In this document: in pieces, positions 8,207 through 15,410 of the stretch
Layout: each line of letters opens with the position of its first letter
Numbering within the stretch: the stretch's first letter is position 1
From: Hydrogenophilales bacterium
GTDB taxonomy: Bacteria > Pseudomonadota > Gammaproteobacteria > Burkholderiales > Thiobacillaceae
Reading direction: 5' to 3'
Length of the DNA: 64,000 nt
NCBI GenBank assembly: GCA_016719465.1
Contig: JADJYY010000015.1
Location: 1 to 64,000, forward strand
The notes under the pieces: generated by a model
Told to the model about the DNA's origin: nothing
The model's database searches: none
The model's input: the letters and a program-made list of their open reading frames with translations, nothing else
Position numbers and translations under genes: made by a program

Positions 8207-8323
8207 ATGAAGTTGCGCTTTTTTATTTTTGTCATGGTCATTTCGATGGATGCGGTATCTTCGTTGCCGGGCTCGACGGATCTTGATGTCAGTTTGTCAG
8301 AGCGATGGAATAGAGAGGATTGA
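8207..8323 (+). CDS. Small 38-residue hydrophobic leader peptide preceding the N-acyl amino acid synthase
   Basis: ATG at 8207 has a strong Shine-Dalgarno (AGGAGAGG, about 4 bases spacing). The product begins MKLRFFIFVMVISMDAVSS, which looks like a signal peptide, followed by an acidic tail ending in SERWNRED. The TGA at 8321-8323 abuts the GTG of the next gene with no gap, which suggests translational coupling. The synthase Shine-Dalgarno lies inside this frame. No family is recognised. It may be a genuine micropeptide, a coupling leader, or a remnant of a longer N-terminus; mass spectrometry or conservation would decide. Confidence 0.5.
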   Translation: MKLRFFIFVMVISMDAVSSLPGSTDLDVSLSERWNRED

Positions 8324-9109
8324 GTGGGTATTTTTGAAAAGCTGCGTTTGGGCAGCCGACAGTGGGCGAAGACCATCGCGGAGGTGGAGTCGTCGCGGCT
8401 GAAAAATGCCGGGCTTACCACCCCGCAAAGCAGTTTTGTATCCGATGCCGCCGCGGCGACCGTGCGTCGGGATGCCTTCAAGATTCGTCTGGCCCACGAC
8501 GAGGCGAGAACCCGGGACGCTCGTTTCCTGGTCGAGAAGCGTTACGGGGAGAAGGGGTACGCCATCGCCAGGGGAAATGGACACCCCGTATGCCCGGAGC
8601 GCATCACCCTGGCCACCTACAAGGATGAGGATGTCGTGGGCACCCTGACCGTCGGCTTCGACACCGGCGCGGGCCTGTTCGCCGACGAGTTGTACAAGGC
8701 GGAAGTGGATGTCTTCCGGCAGCATCCGGGCAGTCTGGTCTGCGAATTCACCAAGCTGGCCATCGACACCAAGCGCGCGTCCAAGCGCATGATGGCCGGC
8801 CTGTTCCATATCGCGTTCCTCTACGCCCACCGACTCTGGGGATACACCGACATCCTGATCGAGGTGAATCCCAGCCATGTCAGTTTCTATCAACGCATGC
8901 TGGGCTTCGAAGTCTGTGGCGAAGAGCGCATGTGTGTCCGGGTCGGCGCGCCGGCCGTGCTGCTCCGTCTGGATGCCGATCTGGCCCGGCGCATGATTCG
9001 GGAATTCGGCGGTCAAGCCAATCTTTCCCGACAGGAAAAGACGCTCTACCCCTACTTCCTGCCGCCGGAGGAAGAGGAAGAGATCATCAAGCGGCTCATG
9101 CAGTCATGA
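8324..9109 (+). CDS. Long-chain N-acyl amino acid synthase, FeeM/NAS family (GNAT fold)
   Basis: 261 residues. The central part (about 90-210) has the GNAT-like features of FeeM synthases, which transfer a fatty acyl group from acyl-ACP to an amino acid: GTLTVGFDT, VCEFTKLAIDT, a long helix with the RLWGYTDILIEVNP strand, then HVSFYQRMLGFEV. An N-terminal extension (about 1-75) and an acidic C-terminal tail (PPEEEEEIIKRL) flank it. GTG start follows GAGAGGA. Such synthases are reported to co-occur with PEP-CTERM/exosortase systems, and this one lies 5 kb from a PEP-CTERM gene. The amino acid and acyl substrates cannot be predicted. It heads a run of same-strand genes: ThiF-like 18 bases downstream, then nitroreductase. 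Confidence 0.85.
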   Translation: MGIFEKLRLGSRQWAKTIAEVESSRLKNAGLTTPQSSFVSDAAAATVRRDAFKIRLAHDEARTRDARFLVEKRYGEKGYAIARGNGHPVCPERITLATYKDEDVVGTLTVGFDTGAGLFADELYKAEVDVFRQHPGSLVCEFTKLAIDTKRASKRMMAGLFHIAFLYAHRLWGYTDILIEVNPSHVSFYQRMLGFEVCGEERMCVRVGAPAVLLRLDADLARRMIREFGGQANLSRQEKTLYPYFLPPEEEEEIIKRLMQS

Positions 9110-9127
9110 GCCATTGGGTGGCCGAGG

Positions 9128-9991
9128 ATGACCTTGCCCGAGTTTGATTACCAGGTCGCCTTCTCCCGCAACATCGGCTGGGTCACCGAGGCCGAGCAGG
9201 CCAGTCTGGGGACCAGGCGGGTCGCCATCGCCGGCATGGGCGGGGTGGGGGGATTTCATCTGCTGACCCTGGTTCGCCTGGGTGTCGAGAAATTTAACAT
9301 CGCCGATCTGGATATCTTCGAACTTGCCAATTTCAACCGGCAGGCGGGCGCGAGCCTGGATGCCATCGGCCGGCACAAGGCCGAGGTATTGGCCGAGATG
9401 GCCCTTCAGATCAATCCGCGGTGTGAAATCAAGATCTTTCCGGATGGGGTCGACGCGGATAATCAGGAGCGCTTTTTCCAGGGCGTGGATCTCTACGTGG
9501 ACGGACTGGATTTCTTCGCTTTCCAGGCCAGGCGGATGGTGTTCGCCCATTGCCATGCCCAGGGCATCCCGGCCATCACCGTGGCGCCCCTGGGCATGAG
9601 CGCGGCCCTGCTGAATTTCCTGCCCGGCGGCATGAGCTTCGAGGACTATTTCCAGTGGGGTGACCGATCGGATCTGGACAAGGCCATACGTTTCCTGGTG
9701 GGCCTGGCGCCGGCCCTGCTGCATCGCCACTATCTGGCCGACCCGGGTCGGGTCGATCTCAAGGCCCGCAAGGGCCCGTCCACCGTCATGGCCTGCCAGC
9801 TATGCGCCGGCGTGGCCGCCAGCGAGGCGCTCAAGATCCTCCTGGGGCGCGGCAAGGTCTGGGCCGCCCCCCATGGCATCCAGTTCGACGCCTACCGCAA
9901 CAAGCTGGCCCACACCTGGCGGCCGGGCGGCAATCGCAACCCCATCAACCGCATCGCCATTGCCCTCGCCAAACACCAGTTGGGTGTCTGA
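9128..9991 (+). CDS. ThiF/MoeB/E1-like adenylyltransferase
   Basis: 287 residues. The nucleotide-binding glycine loop GMGGVGG is at 36-42, the acidic DLD at 60-62, and the NFNRQ arginine motif at 68-72, all diagnostic of E1/ThiF adenylation enzymes that activate a carboxyl group as an acyl-AMP. Only one Cys pair, CQLC at 223-226, is seen, where classic ThiF and MoeB have two zinc-binding pairs. The loop that carries the catalytic Cys in thioester-forming E1s has none, so simple adenylation is more likely. The gene lies 18 bases after the N-acyl amino acid synthase and 1 base before the nitroreductase. ThiF and nitroreductase domains are fused in mycobacterial Rv1355c-like proteins; here they look like the split version. 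No sulfur-carrier protein is nearby. Confidence 0.85.
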   Translation: MTLPEFDYQVAFSRNIGWVTEAEQASLGTRRVAIAGMGGVGGFHLLTLVRLGVEKFNIADLDIFELANFNRQAGASLDAIGRHKAEVLAEMALQINPRCEIKIFPDGVDADNQERFFQGVDLYVDGLDFFAFQARRMVFAHCHAQGIPAITVAPLGMSAALLNFLPGGMSFEDYFQWGDRSDLDKAIRFLVGLAPALLHRHYLADPGRVDLKARKGPSTVMACQLCAGVAASEALKILLGRGKVWAAPHGIQFDAYRNKLAHTWRPGGNRNPINRIAIALAKHQLGV

Positions 9992-9992
9992 C

Positions 9993-11078
9993 ATGACCCG
10001 GGGCCTGCCAGACCATCTCTATCGCATCCTCGATCTCGCCCGCTGGGCGCCGAGCGGCGACAACACCCAGCCCTGGCGCTTCGAGGTGCTCGGGGATGAA
10101 CACCTGCTGGTGCATGGCTTCGATACCCGCGTCCACGTGGTCTACGATCTCGATGGCCACGCCAGCCAGTTGGCGGTGGGGGCCCTGCTGGAAACCCTGG
10201 TCATCGCGGCCACGACCCAGGGCCGCCGCTGCGAAATCCTCCGCCGCGAGGACACGCCCGAGACCCATACGCTGTTCGATGTCCTTTTCATCCAGGACGC
10301 TTCCGTGCCCGTTGATCCCCTGGCCGGGTGCATCCAAACGCGTGTCGTCCAACGCAGACCCATGTCCACGCGTCCGCTATCGGATGAACAAAAAGCCCAA
10401 CTGAGCGCCGTGCTCGCCGAGGGTCATCAGGTTGTCTGGTTAGAGCGCCTGGCGCGCCGCTGGCAAATGGCGCGCTTCCTTTTCGCCAATGCCAAGGTGC
10501 GACTCACCATTCCGGAAGCCTATGAAGTGCACAAGGCCGTGATCGAATGGGGCGCGCGCTTCAGCGAGGACAAGATTCCCGAACAGGCGGTCGGCGTCGA
10601 TGCCATGACCGCTCGATTCATGCGCTGGGCCATGTCCAGCTGGCGGCGCGTACATTTTTTCAACACCTATCTGCTCGGCCACCTGTTGCCGCGCATTCAG
10701 CTCGACCTTCTGCCGGGGGTGTTTTGTGCCGGCCATTTCGCCCTGCAAGCTTCCGGCAAGCTGGAATCCGTCGACGATTTTGTCGCCGCCGGTCGCGTCA
10801 TGCAGCGCTTCTGGCTCAAGGCGGCCCAGCTCGGCTTGTTGATTCAGCCCGAAATGACGCCGGTGATCTTTACCCGCTATTGGCGAAGCAAACGGGTATT
10901 TACCAGCACGCCCCGCGCGTACGGGCAAATCGACAAGTTGAATCGGCAATTCGCCGGAGTTCTCCGCCAGGCATCGGTGGATGGCGTTTTCTTCCTGGGG
11001 CGCGTCGGCACCGGCCCCATTCCCCGAGCCAGGTCCACGCGCAGGTCGGTGGAGGCATTGCTGTATCGAGGAGCGTGA
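9993..11078 (+). CDS. Nitroreductase-fold protein (Rv1355c/MoeY C-terminal-like)
   Basis: 361 residues. The N-terminal LDLARWAPSGDNTQPWRFEV is the FMN-phosphate binding start of the nitroreductase fold. The C-terminal half carries ALQASGKLESVDDFVAAGRVMQRFWLKAAQLGL, like the second FMN-binding helix of the family. The middle (about 140-240) is long and not recognised. ATG at 9993 is one base past the ThiF stop, so co-translation is likely. Probably flavin-dependent oxidation or reduction of the product bound or activated by its neighbours; by analogy with azoline oxidases and flavin destructases of this fold, the substrate could be an acylated amino acid. That is inference. Confidence 0.78.
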   Translation: MTRGLPDHLYRILDLARWAPSGDNTQPWRFEVLGDEHLLVHGFDTRVHVVYDLDGHASQLAVGALLETLVIAATTQGRRCEILRREDTPETHTLFDVLFIQDASVPVDPLAGCIQTRVVQRRPMSTRPLSDEQKAQLSAVLAEGHQVVWLERLARRWQMARFLFANAKVRLTIPEAYEVHKAVIEWGARFSEDKIPEQAVGVDAMTARFMRWAMSSWRRVHFFNTYLLGHLLPRIQLDLLPGVFCAGHFALQASGKLESVDDFVAAGRVMQRFWLKAAQLGLLIQPEMTPVIFTRYWRSKRVFTSTPRAYGQIDKLNRQFAGVLRQASVDGVFFLGRVGTGPIPRARSTRRSVEALLYRGA

Positions 11079-11260
11079 ATGGCGTGGCCAGTCGTATGCC
11101 GCTGGCCAAACCCTCGGGTGGCGGTTAAACCCCATGGATCTTGGCGGCGGCGGCGGGTGGCAGGCGCCGAAATCCCGCCCTGCCGCCGCTTGCATGGGGC
11201 GCGCGGCGCGGAAGGCGGGAACTCGGTAAGCTAGCGGTCCGATTGAAGATCAGCAGGCCC
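11079..11260 (+). other. 182-bp gap inside the operon, GC-rich hairpin only
   Basis: No convincing gene. A 51-codon frame starts directly after the nitroreductase stop (ATG 11079) but is Arg/Trp/Pro-rich without a Shine-Dalgarno. GCGGCGGC-type inverted arms near 11145-11190 could form a stem. No terminator T-tract, so transcription may continue into the glycosyltransferase. Confidence 0.4.
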
Positions 11261-12499
11261 ATGGCCACCAGCAAACGCAAGATTCTTTTCATCGCGGAAT
11301 CCGTGACCCTGGCCCACGTCGCGCGGGCCAGCGCCCTGGCTGTCGGGCTCGACTCCGAACACTTCGAGGTCAGCCTGGCCTGCGACCCGCGCTACAACGC
11401 CTTGTTGGGCGAGCTCCCATTTCCTTGCCGAGAGATCGCCACCATCCCCGCGCTTCGCTTCTTCCGGGCCATCGCGAATGGGACCCCGATCTATGACAAG
11501 GCCACCCTGATCGATTACGTCGAGGCGGACCTGGCACTGATACGGGAATGTCGGCCCGACGCGGTCATCGGCGATTTCCGCCTGTCGCTTGGGATCAGCG
11601 CCCGGCTGGCGGGCGTTCCCTATCTAAATATTGGCAATGCGTACTGGAGCCCTTACGCCCATCTGCGTTACCCGGTACCGGATATTCCCCTGGCTCGCTT
11701 CGCCGGGGTGGCATTGGCCCAGCGACTTTTCGATCTCGCCCGCCCCGCGGCTTTCGCCCTGCATGCCCGGCCCATGAATCAGGCGCGCGGGCATTACGGC
11801 TTGCCGCCCCTGCCCGCCGACCTCCGCCACGTTTATACCGAGGCCGACCACGTGCTTTACGCGGACGTGCCCGAGTTGGTGCCGACCGGCGCGCTGCCGA
11901 TCAACCACCATTTTCTCGGGCCCATCCCCTGGTCTCCCCAGGTCGCCTTGCCTGACTGGTGGCCGGATTTGCCCGATGACAAGCCCATCGTCTACGTCAC
12001 CCTGGGCAGTTCCGGCCAGGCCAGGCGCTTGCCCGATATCCTGCGGGCGCTCGCGACGCTACCCGTGACCGTGATCGCCGCCCACGCGGGTCACCCGCCG
12101 CGTGAAGCGGTTCCCGACAATGCGCGGCTGACCGATTTTCTCCCCGGCGACCAGGCCGCCCGGGTTGCCGACCTGGTCATCTGCAACGGCGGCAGCCCAA
12201 CAAGTTACCAGGGGCTGGCCGCCGGCATTCCCGTCATCGGTCTGGCCAGCAATCTCGACCAATATCTCAATATGAGCCTGATCGATGCCGCCGGCGCCGG
12301 CATCCTGCTTCGCTCCCACGGCGCATCGCGTGAACAGATTCGCGCCGCCGCCCAACGCGGGCTGGATTCCGTCTCGATGCGGGCCAAAGCCGGACGCCTT
12401 GGGGAAGCGGTACGCCGGCTCGATCCGGCAAAAGAGCTCGCGAACATCCTGGAAGACCTACCTGGAGCCCGGCATGGAAACGCGGACAGAACCCTCTAG
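11261..12499 (+). CDS. GT-B glycosyltransferase, UGT/MGT (YjiC-like) family
   Basis: 412 residues with the family's two Rossmann halves. The N-terminal KILFIAESVTLAHVARASAL is an acceptor-domain start. The C-terminal donor-binding signature reads NGGSPTSYQGLAAGIPVIGL, ending with the NLDQYLN Asp-Gln that contacts the sugar. The usual HGG is NGG here (309-311). The family glycosylates lipids, polyketides and other small hydrophobic acceptors with NDP-sugars, so a lipid acceptor such as an N-acyl amino acid is plausible. ATG at 11261 is chosen because upstream in-frame sequence is Arg/Gly-rich and unlike the family. It overlaps the next gene by 26 bases. Confidence 0.83.
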   Translation: MATSKRKILFIAESVTLAHVARASALAVGLDSEHFEVSLACDPRYNALLGELPFPCREIATIPALRFFRAIANGTPIYDKATLIDYVEADLALIRECRPDAVIGDFRLSLGISARLAGVPYLNIGNAYWSPYAHLRYPVPDIPLARFAGVALAQRLFDLARPAAFALHARPMNQARGHYGLPPLPADLRHVYTEADHVLYADVPELVPTGALPINHHFLGPIPWSPQVALPDWWPDLPDDKPIVYVTLGSSGQARRLPDILRALATLPVTVIAAHAGHPPREAVPDNARLTDFLPGDQAARVADLVICNGGSPTSYQGLAAGIPVIGLASNLDQYLNMSLIDAAGAGILLRSHGASREQIRAAAQRGLDSVSMRAKAGRLGEAVRRLDPAKELANILEDLPGARHGNADRTL

Positions 12500-14072
12500 T
12501 CGGACCTGGGATGCCATCGTCATCGGAACAGGCATGGGGGGCGGCACCGTCGGCCACGCCCTGGCGAAGGCCGGCATGCGAGTCTTGTTCATCGAGAAGG
12601 GCAAGGCGTCGCCCGGGCTGCGCGGCCTCTACCCGGAGACAACCCTGGCGCGCCCATTGCCCGATCCCGCCGAGCGGGCCACCCTGTCCGATGCCGGCCG
12701 TTGCTGGGAGGAAATCGAGGATCGCAGCCAGGCCCGCGTTACACGCCACGTGCCGTTCATCGGAACCGGCGCGGGGGGATCCTCGGCCCTGTACGGCATG
12801 GTGCTGGAACGATTCTTCCCCGAGGACTTCATGCCGCGCCGGCTGTTCGCCGACGTGCCCTATGCCGATTTGCCCGAATCCTGGCCGTTCGGCTACGACG
12901 ACCTGTCGCCCTACTACGACGCGGCCGAGCGACTCTATGGCGTGCGTGGCGAACGCGACCCCATGCGCCGGGAGAGCCTTCCGGCACTGCCATCCCCCGC
13001 GCCGCTGCCAGCCAACCAGTCGCGCCTGTTCGACCACTTTCGCGCTCTGGGGCTGCATCCCTACCGCCTCCCTCTGGCCAGCGACGCCATCGCCGATTGC
13101 CAGCATTGCCAGGGCTACCTGTGCCCGCGCGATTGCAAGCACGACAGCGCGAGCGTCTGCCTGCGTCCCGCCCTGCGCGATCATGGCGCGGAAATACTCG
13201 ACGAATGCGAGGTCGCCAGTCTGCGCGCCAGCGGCACGCGCGTCAGCGCGGTGGTTTGCCGGCATCGCGGGCGCACCCTGGAACTGCGCGCCGGCACGGT
13301 CATTCTCGCCGCCGGCGCCTTGTTCACGCCCACCATCCTGCTGCGTTCCCGCCAGGACGGGTGGCCGCAAGGCCTCGCCAACCATTCCGGCCTGGTCGGC
13401 CGCTATCTGATGCGCCATTACGTCGATCTGTACCTGGTCGATGCCGGGGTGGCTGGCGACAACCATGACAAGGCCATCGGCCTGAATGACTTCTATCTCC
13501 ATGGCGGACGCAAGCTGGGCACGGTGCAATCATTCGGCGCCCTGCCGCCGGCCGCCCTGCTGGTGGAAAGCCTGCGGGACGATCTTGGCCAGTCCGCCCT
13601 GCCCTGGTTGGGAAGCCTGATCGCGCCGGTCAAACCGGTGATCCGGGGTGTGCTCGGTCGCCTGACCCGTCGCGTGATCCTGGCGTCCCTGCTGGAAGAC
13701 CTGCCCTTCCGCGACAACCGCGTGATGGTGGACGGGGCGCGCGTCGTCCTCGCCTATCGCCTGGGCAGCCACGAACGCATGCGCATCAAATCCATGCGCG
13801 ACGAAATGCGGCGCGCTCTCGCCGGACTGTCACCCATGCTGATCAAGCAGGCCGAGAACAATCAGCGCCTGGCCCATGTCTGCGGCACCTGCCGCGCCGG
13901 GGAGCATCCAGCCGTCAGCGTCGTGGACGCCGACTGCCGCGCCCACGGCCTCGACAACCTGTATGTCGCCGATGCGTCCATATTCCCGTCCAGCGCCGGC
14001 ACCAACCCCGCCCTCACCATCGCCGCCAACGCCCTGCGCGTGGCCCGGGGCATCGAGGCGGGGCGGCGATAG
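12474..14072 (+). CDS. GMC-family FAD-dependent oxidoreductase
   Basis: 532 residues. FAD-binding loop GTGMGGG at 18-24, and the C-terminal GMC signature with NLYVADASIFPSSAGTNPAL, where the Asn of GTNP is the catalytic-site Asn. A four-Cys patch reads CQHCQGYLCPRDC (C-x2-C-x4-C-x3-C); related GMC enzymes carry similar clusters, some linked to iron-sulfur sites. The family oxidises alcohols or sterol-like substrates. The start at 12474 lies within the glycosyltransferase 3' end, so the two are probably co-translated. Substrate unknown; a hydroxyl of the lipid made by the upstream enzymes is an inference. Confidence 0.88.
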   Translation: METRTEPSSRTWDAIVIGTGMGGGTVGHALAKAGMRVLFIEKGKASPGLRGLYPETTLARPLPDPAERATLSDAGRCWEEIEDRSQARVTRHVPFIGTGAGGSSALYGMVLERFFPEDFMPRRLFADVPYADLPESWPFGYDDLSPYYDAAERLYGVRGERDPMRRESLPALPSPAPLPANQSRLFDHFRALGLHPYRLPLASDAIADCQHCQGYLCPRDCKHDSASVCLRPALRDHGAEILDECEVASLRASGTRVSAVVCRHRGRTLELRAGTVILAAGALFTPTILLRSRQDGWPQGLANHSGLVGRYLMRHYVDLYLVDAGVAGDNHDKAIGLNDFYLHGGRKLGTVQSFGALPPAALLVESLRDDLGQSALPWLGSLIAPVKPVIRGVLGRLTRRVILASLLEDLPFRDNRVMVDGARVVLAYRLGSHERMRIKSMRDEMRRALAGLSPMLIKQAENNQRLAHVCGTCRAGEHPAVSVVDADCRAHGLDNLYVADASIFPSSAGTNPALTIAANALRVARGIEAGRR

Positions 14073-14213
14073 CGCCATGAACATGAAACAGCATGGGCTA
14101 ACCGCGCGGAGGAATAAAATCCTGTCGGAATTCTTTACAAGCCTATATCGGATCGGGCCCCTCGAATGGGCGGAAACGCCGTAACGCATTGAATTATATG
14201 GAGAGATAATAAG

Positions 14214-14230
14214 TTGGCACGCTACATGCT
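14214..14230 (+). promoter_or_regulatory. Sigma-54 (RpoN) promoter of the PEP-CTERM gene
   Basis: TTGGCACG-N4-ATGCT: the invariant GG is at 14216-14217 and GC at 14228-14229, exactly 10 bases apart as required. TGGCAC matches the -24 consensus fully and TGC the -12. The predicted start of transcription is near 14241, 50 bases before the ATG. A sigma-54 activator, PrsR, is encoded 13 kb away. Enhancer sites should lie in 14073-14210 but no clear motif was recognised there. Confidence 0.85.
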
Positions 14231-14290
14231 TTATCTCTGCCGTAGGTTTGAAATATGACGTACCGATCAACCTGATTCTGGAGCAGCAAA

Positions 14291-15316
14291 ATGAAAAAGC
14301 TTACTCTTCTCTCCGCAGCCCTCGCCCTGGTCTTCGGCTCTGCCGCCCAGGCCTCCATCACCGTTGCCATCAATCCCGACGCGGGTGGCATTGACGGCGT
14401 CAAGCAAGTCGGTGGTCTCGACTGGAACGCCGGCAACGCCATCTCCGTGGCTGCCGATGGCGAGAGCATCGGCGCCGGTGGCGCTTATGTGGGCCAGAGT
14501 TTCACGACCTATGCCCACGCCGCGCTGGCGAATTTCAATAACAGCGTTGGCAGCCCCATCGGCGGGCTTCGCCTCAATGGCGCCAACGCCGCCACGAACT
14601 ACGAATGGACCTATGTCGCCGGCTTCAAGGAAGTCTTCACCACCGTGACCGGTGTCAGCGGCGCCGGCGTGAGCGGCTTTACCGTCGACACGACCGCGGC
14701 TTCGAACTTTTTCGAGATCTGGTACGACCCGACTCCCGATGCCAACAACCTGACCGGCACGGGCTTCAACGACGGCATCAAGATCCTGGAAGCCTCCTAT
14801 GCGCCTTCGCTGCCCGGCTTCTTCGTGACTCCGTTCTTCATGGATGACGAAGGCAATCCCGTGCCCTTCGTCGACAATCTGGACAAGTTCGGTGGCAATG
14901 ACTATGCCGGTTATCAGACCGTGTCGGGCAACGGCAGCACGCCCCTCCAGTTGGCGGTGACCTATTTTGATCCGGCCTTCTTCGTCGGCGCCCCCAGCGT
15001 CCTCGATTTCTCGCTGGACACCACCGCCGAGCAAAAACTGCCCTTCTCTCAGCAGAACCCGTCTTCCTGCTTCTGGAACGGCAGCGCCTACATCACCGGC
15101 GCCGGCAACGCCATCGCCGGCGGCTGTGGCGCGGTGGGCGACGGTGGCACCATCGGCGCCATCAACGGTATCTCTGGCCCGAACGTGATGTTCCAGACCG
15201 ACGGTACCGCCTCCTTCAACGGCACCACGGTTCCCGAGCCTGGCAGCCTGGCACTTCTCGGCCTGGGTCTGTCCGCCATGGGCTTCGTGGCTACCCGCCG
15301 TCGCAAGGCCAAGTAA
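14291..15316 (+). CDS. PEP-CTERM surface protein, PepA (floc-formation)-like
   Basis: 341 residues. A Sec signal peptide (cleavage near AQA, residue 21) is followed by a Gly/Asn-rich extracellular domain. A canonical C-terminal sorting signal follows: VPEP at 314-317, a hydrophobic helix, then TRRRKAK. The exosortase cleaves this and releases or anchors the protein in the matrix. Segments such as NLTGTGFNDGIKIL, LDKFGGNDYAGYQTVSGNGS, and the Cys and QTDG context near the end resemble, from memory, the flocculation-associated PEP-CTERM protein PepA of Zoogloea. That protein's expression is reported to need RpoN with PrsK/PrsR; here a sigma-54 promoter precedes the gene. Shine-Dalgarno GGAGC. 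A strong terminator follows, so it is monocistronic. Confidence 0.9.
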   Translation: MKKLTLLSAALALVFGSAAQASITVAINPDAGGIDGVKQVGGLDWNAGNAISVAADGESIGAGGAYVGQSFTTYAHAALANFNNSVGSPIGGLRLNGANAATNYEWTYVAGFKEVFTTVTGVSGAGVSGFTVDTTAASNFFEIWYDPTPDANNLTGTGFNDGIKILEASYAPSLPGFFVTPFFMDDEGNPVPFVDNLDKFGGNDYAGYQTVSGNGSTPLQLAVTYFDPAFFVGAPSVLDFSLDTTAEQKLPFSQQNPSSCFWNGSAYITGAGNAIAGGCGAVGDGGTIGAINGISGPNVMFQTDGTASFNGTTVPEPGSLALLGLGLSAMGFVATRRRKAK

Positions 15317-15334
15317 TCCCGGCCTTGTTCCAGG

Positions 15335-15360
15335 AAAAAGGGCCCCTCGGGGCCCTTTTT
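15335..15360 (+). terminator. Strong intrinsic terminator after the PEP-CTERM gene
   Basis: 12-bp arms 15335-15346 and 15349-15360 (AAAAAGGGCCCC with its complement) ending in a T run. It begins 19 bases past the stop codon. Confidence 0.9.
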
Positions 15361-15410
15361 CATTGGGGCGGTTAGAATGTGTGAACTATATCGACAGGGT
15401 TGCCACCCTC

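Noticed and set aside
8185..8225. Possible sigma-54 promoter before the N-acyl amino acid synthase (GGCGC...TTGCG)
   Set aside because: GG to GC distance is 11, not 10, the -24 box is poor and the sequence overlaps the Shine-Dalgarno and start of the leader peptide.
11079..11232. 51-codon frame starting right after the nitroreductase stop
   Set aside because: No Shine-Dalgarno, composition rich in Arg, Trp and Pro, no family; kept only as a note on the gap.
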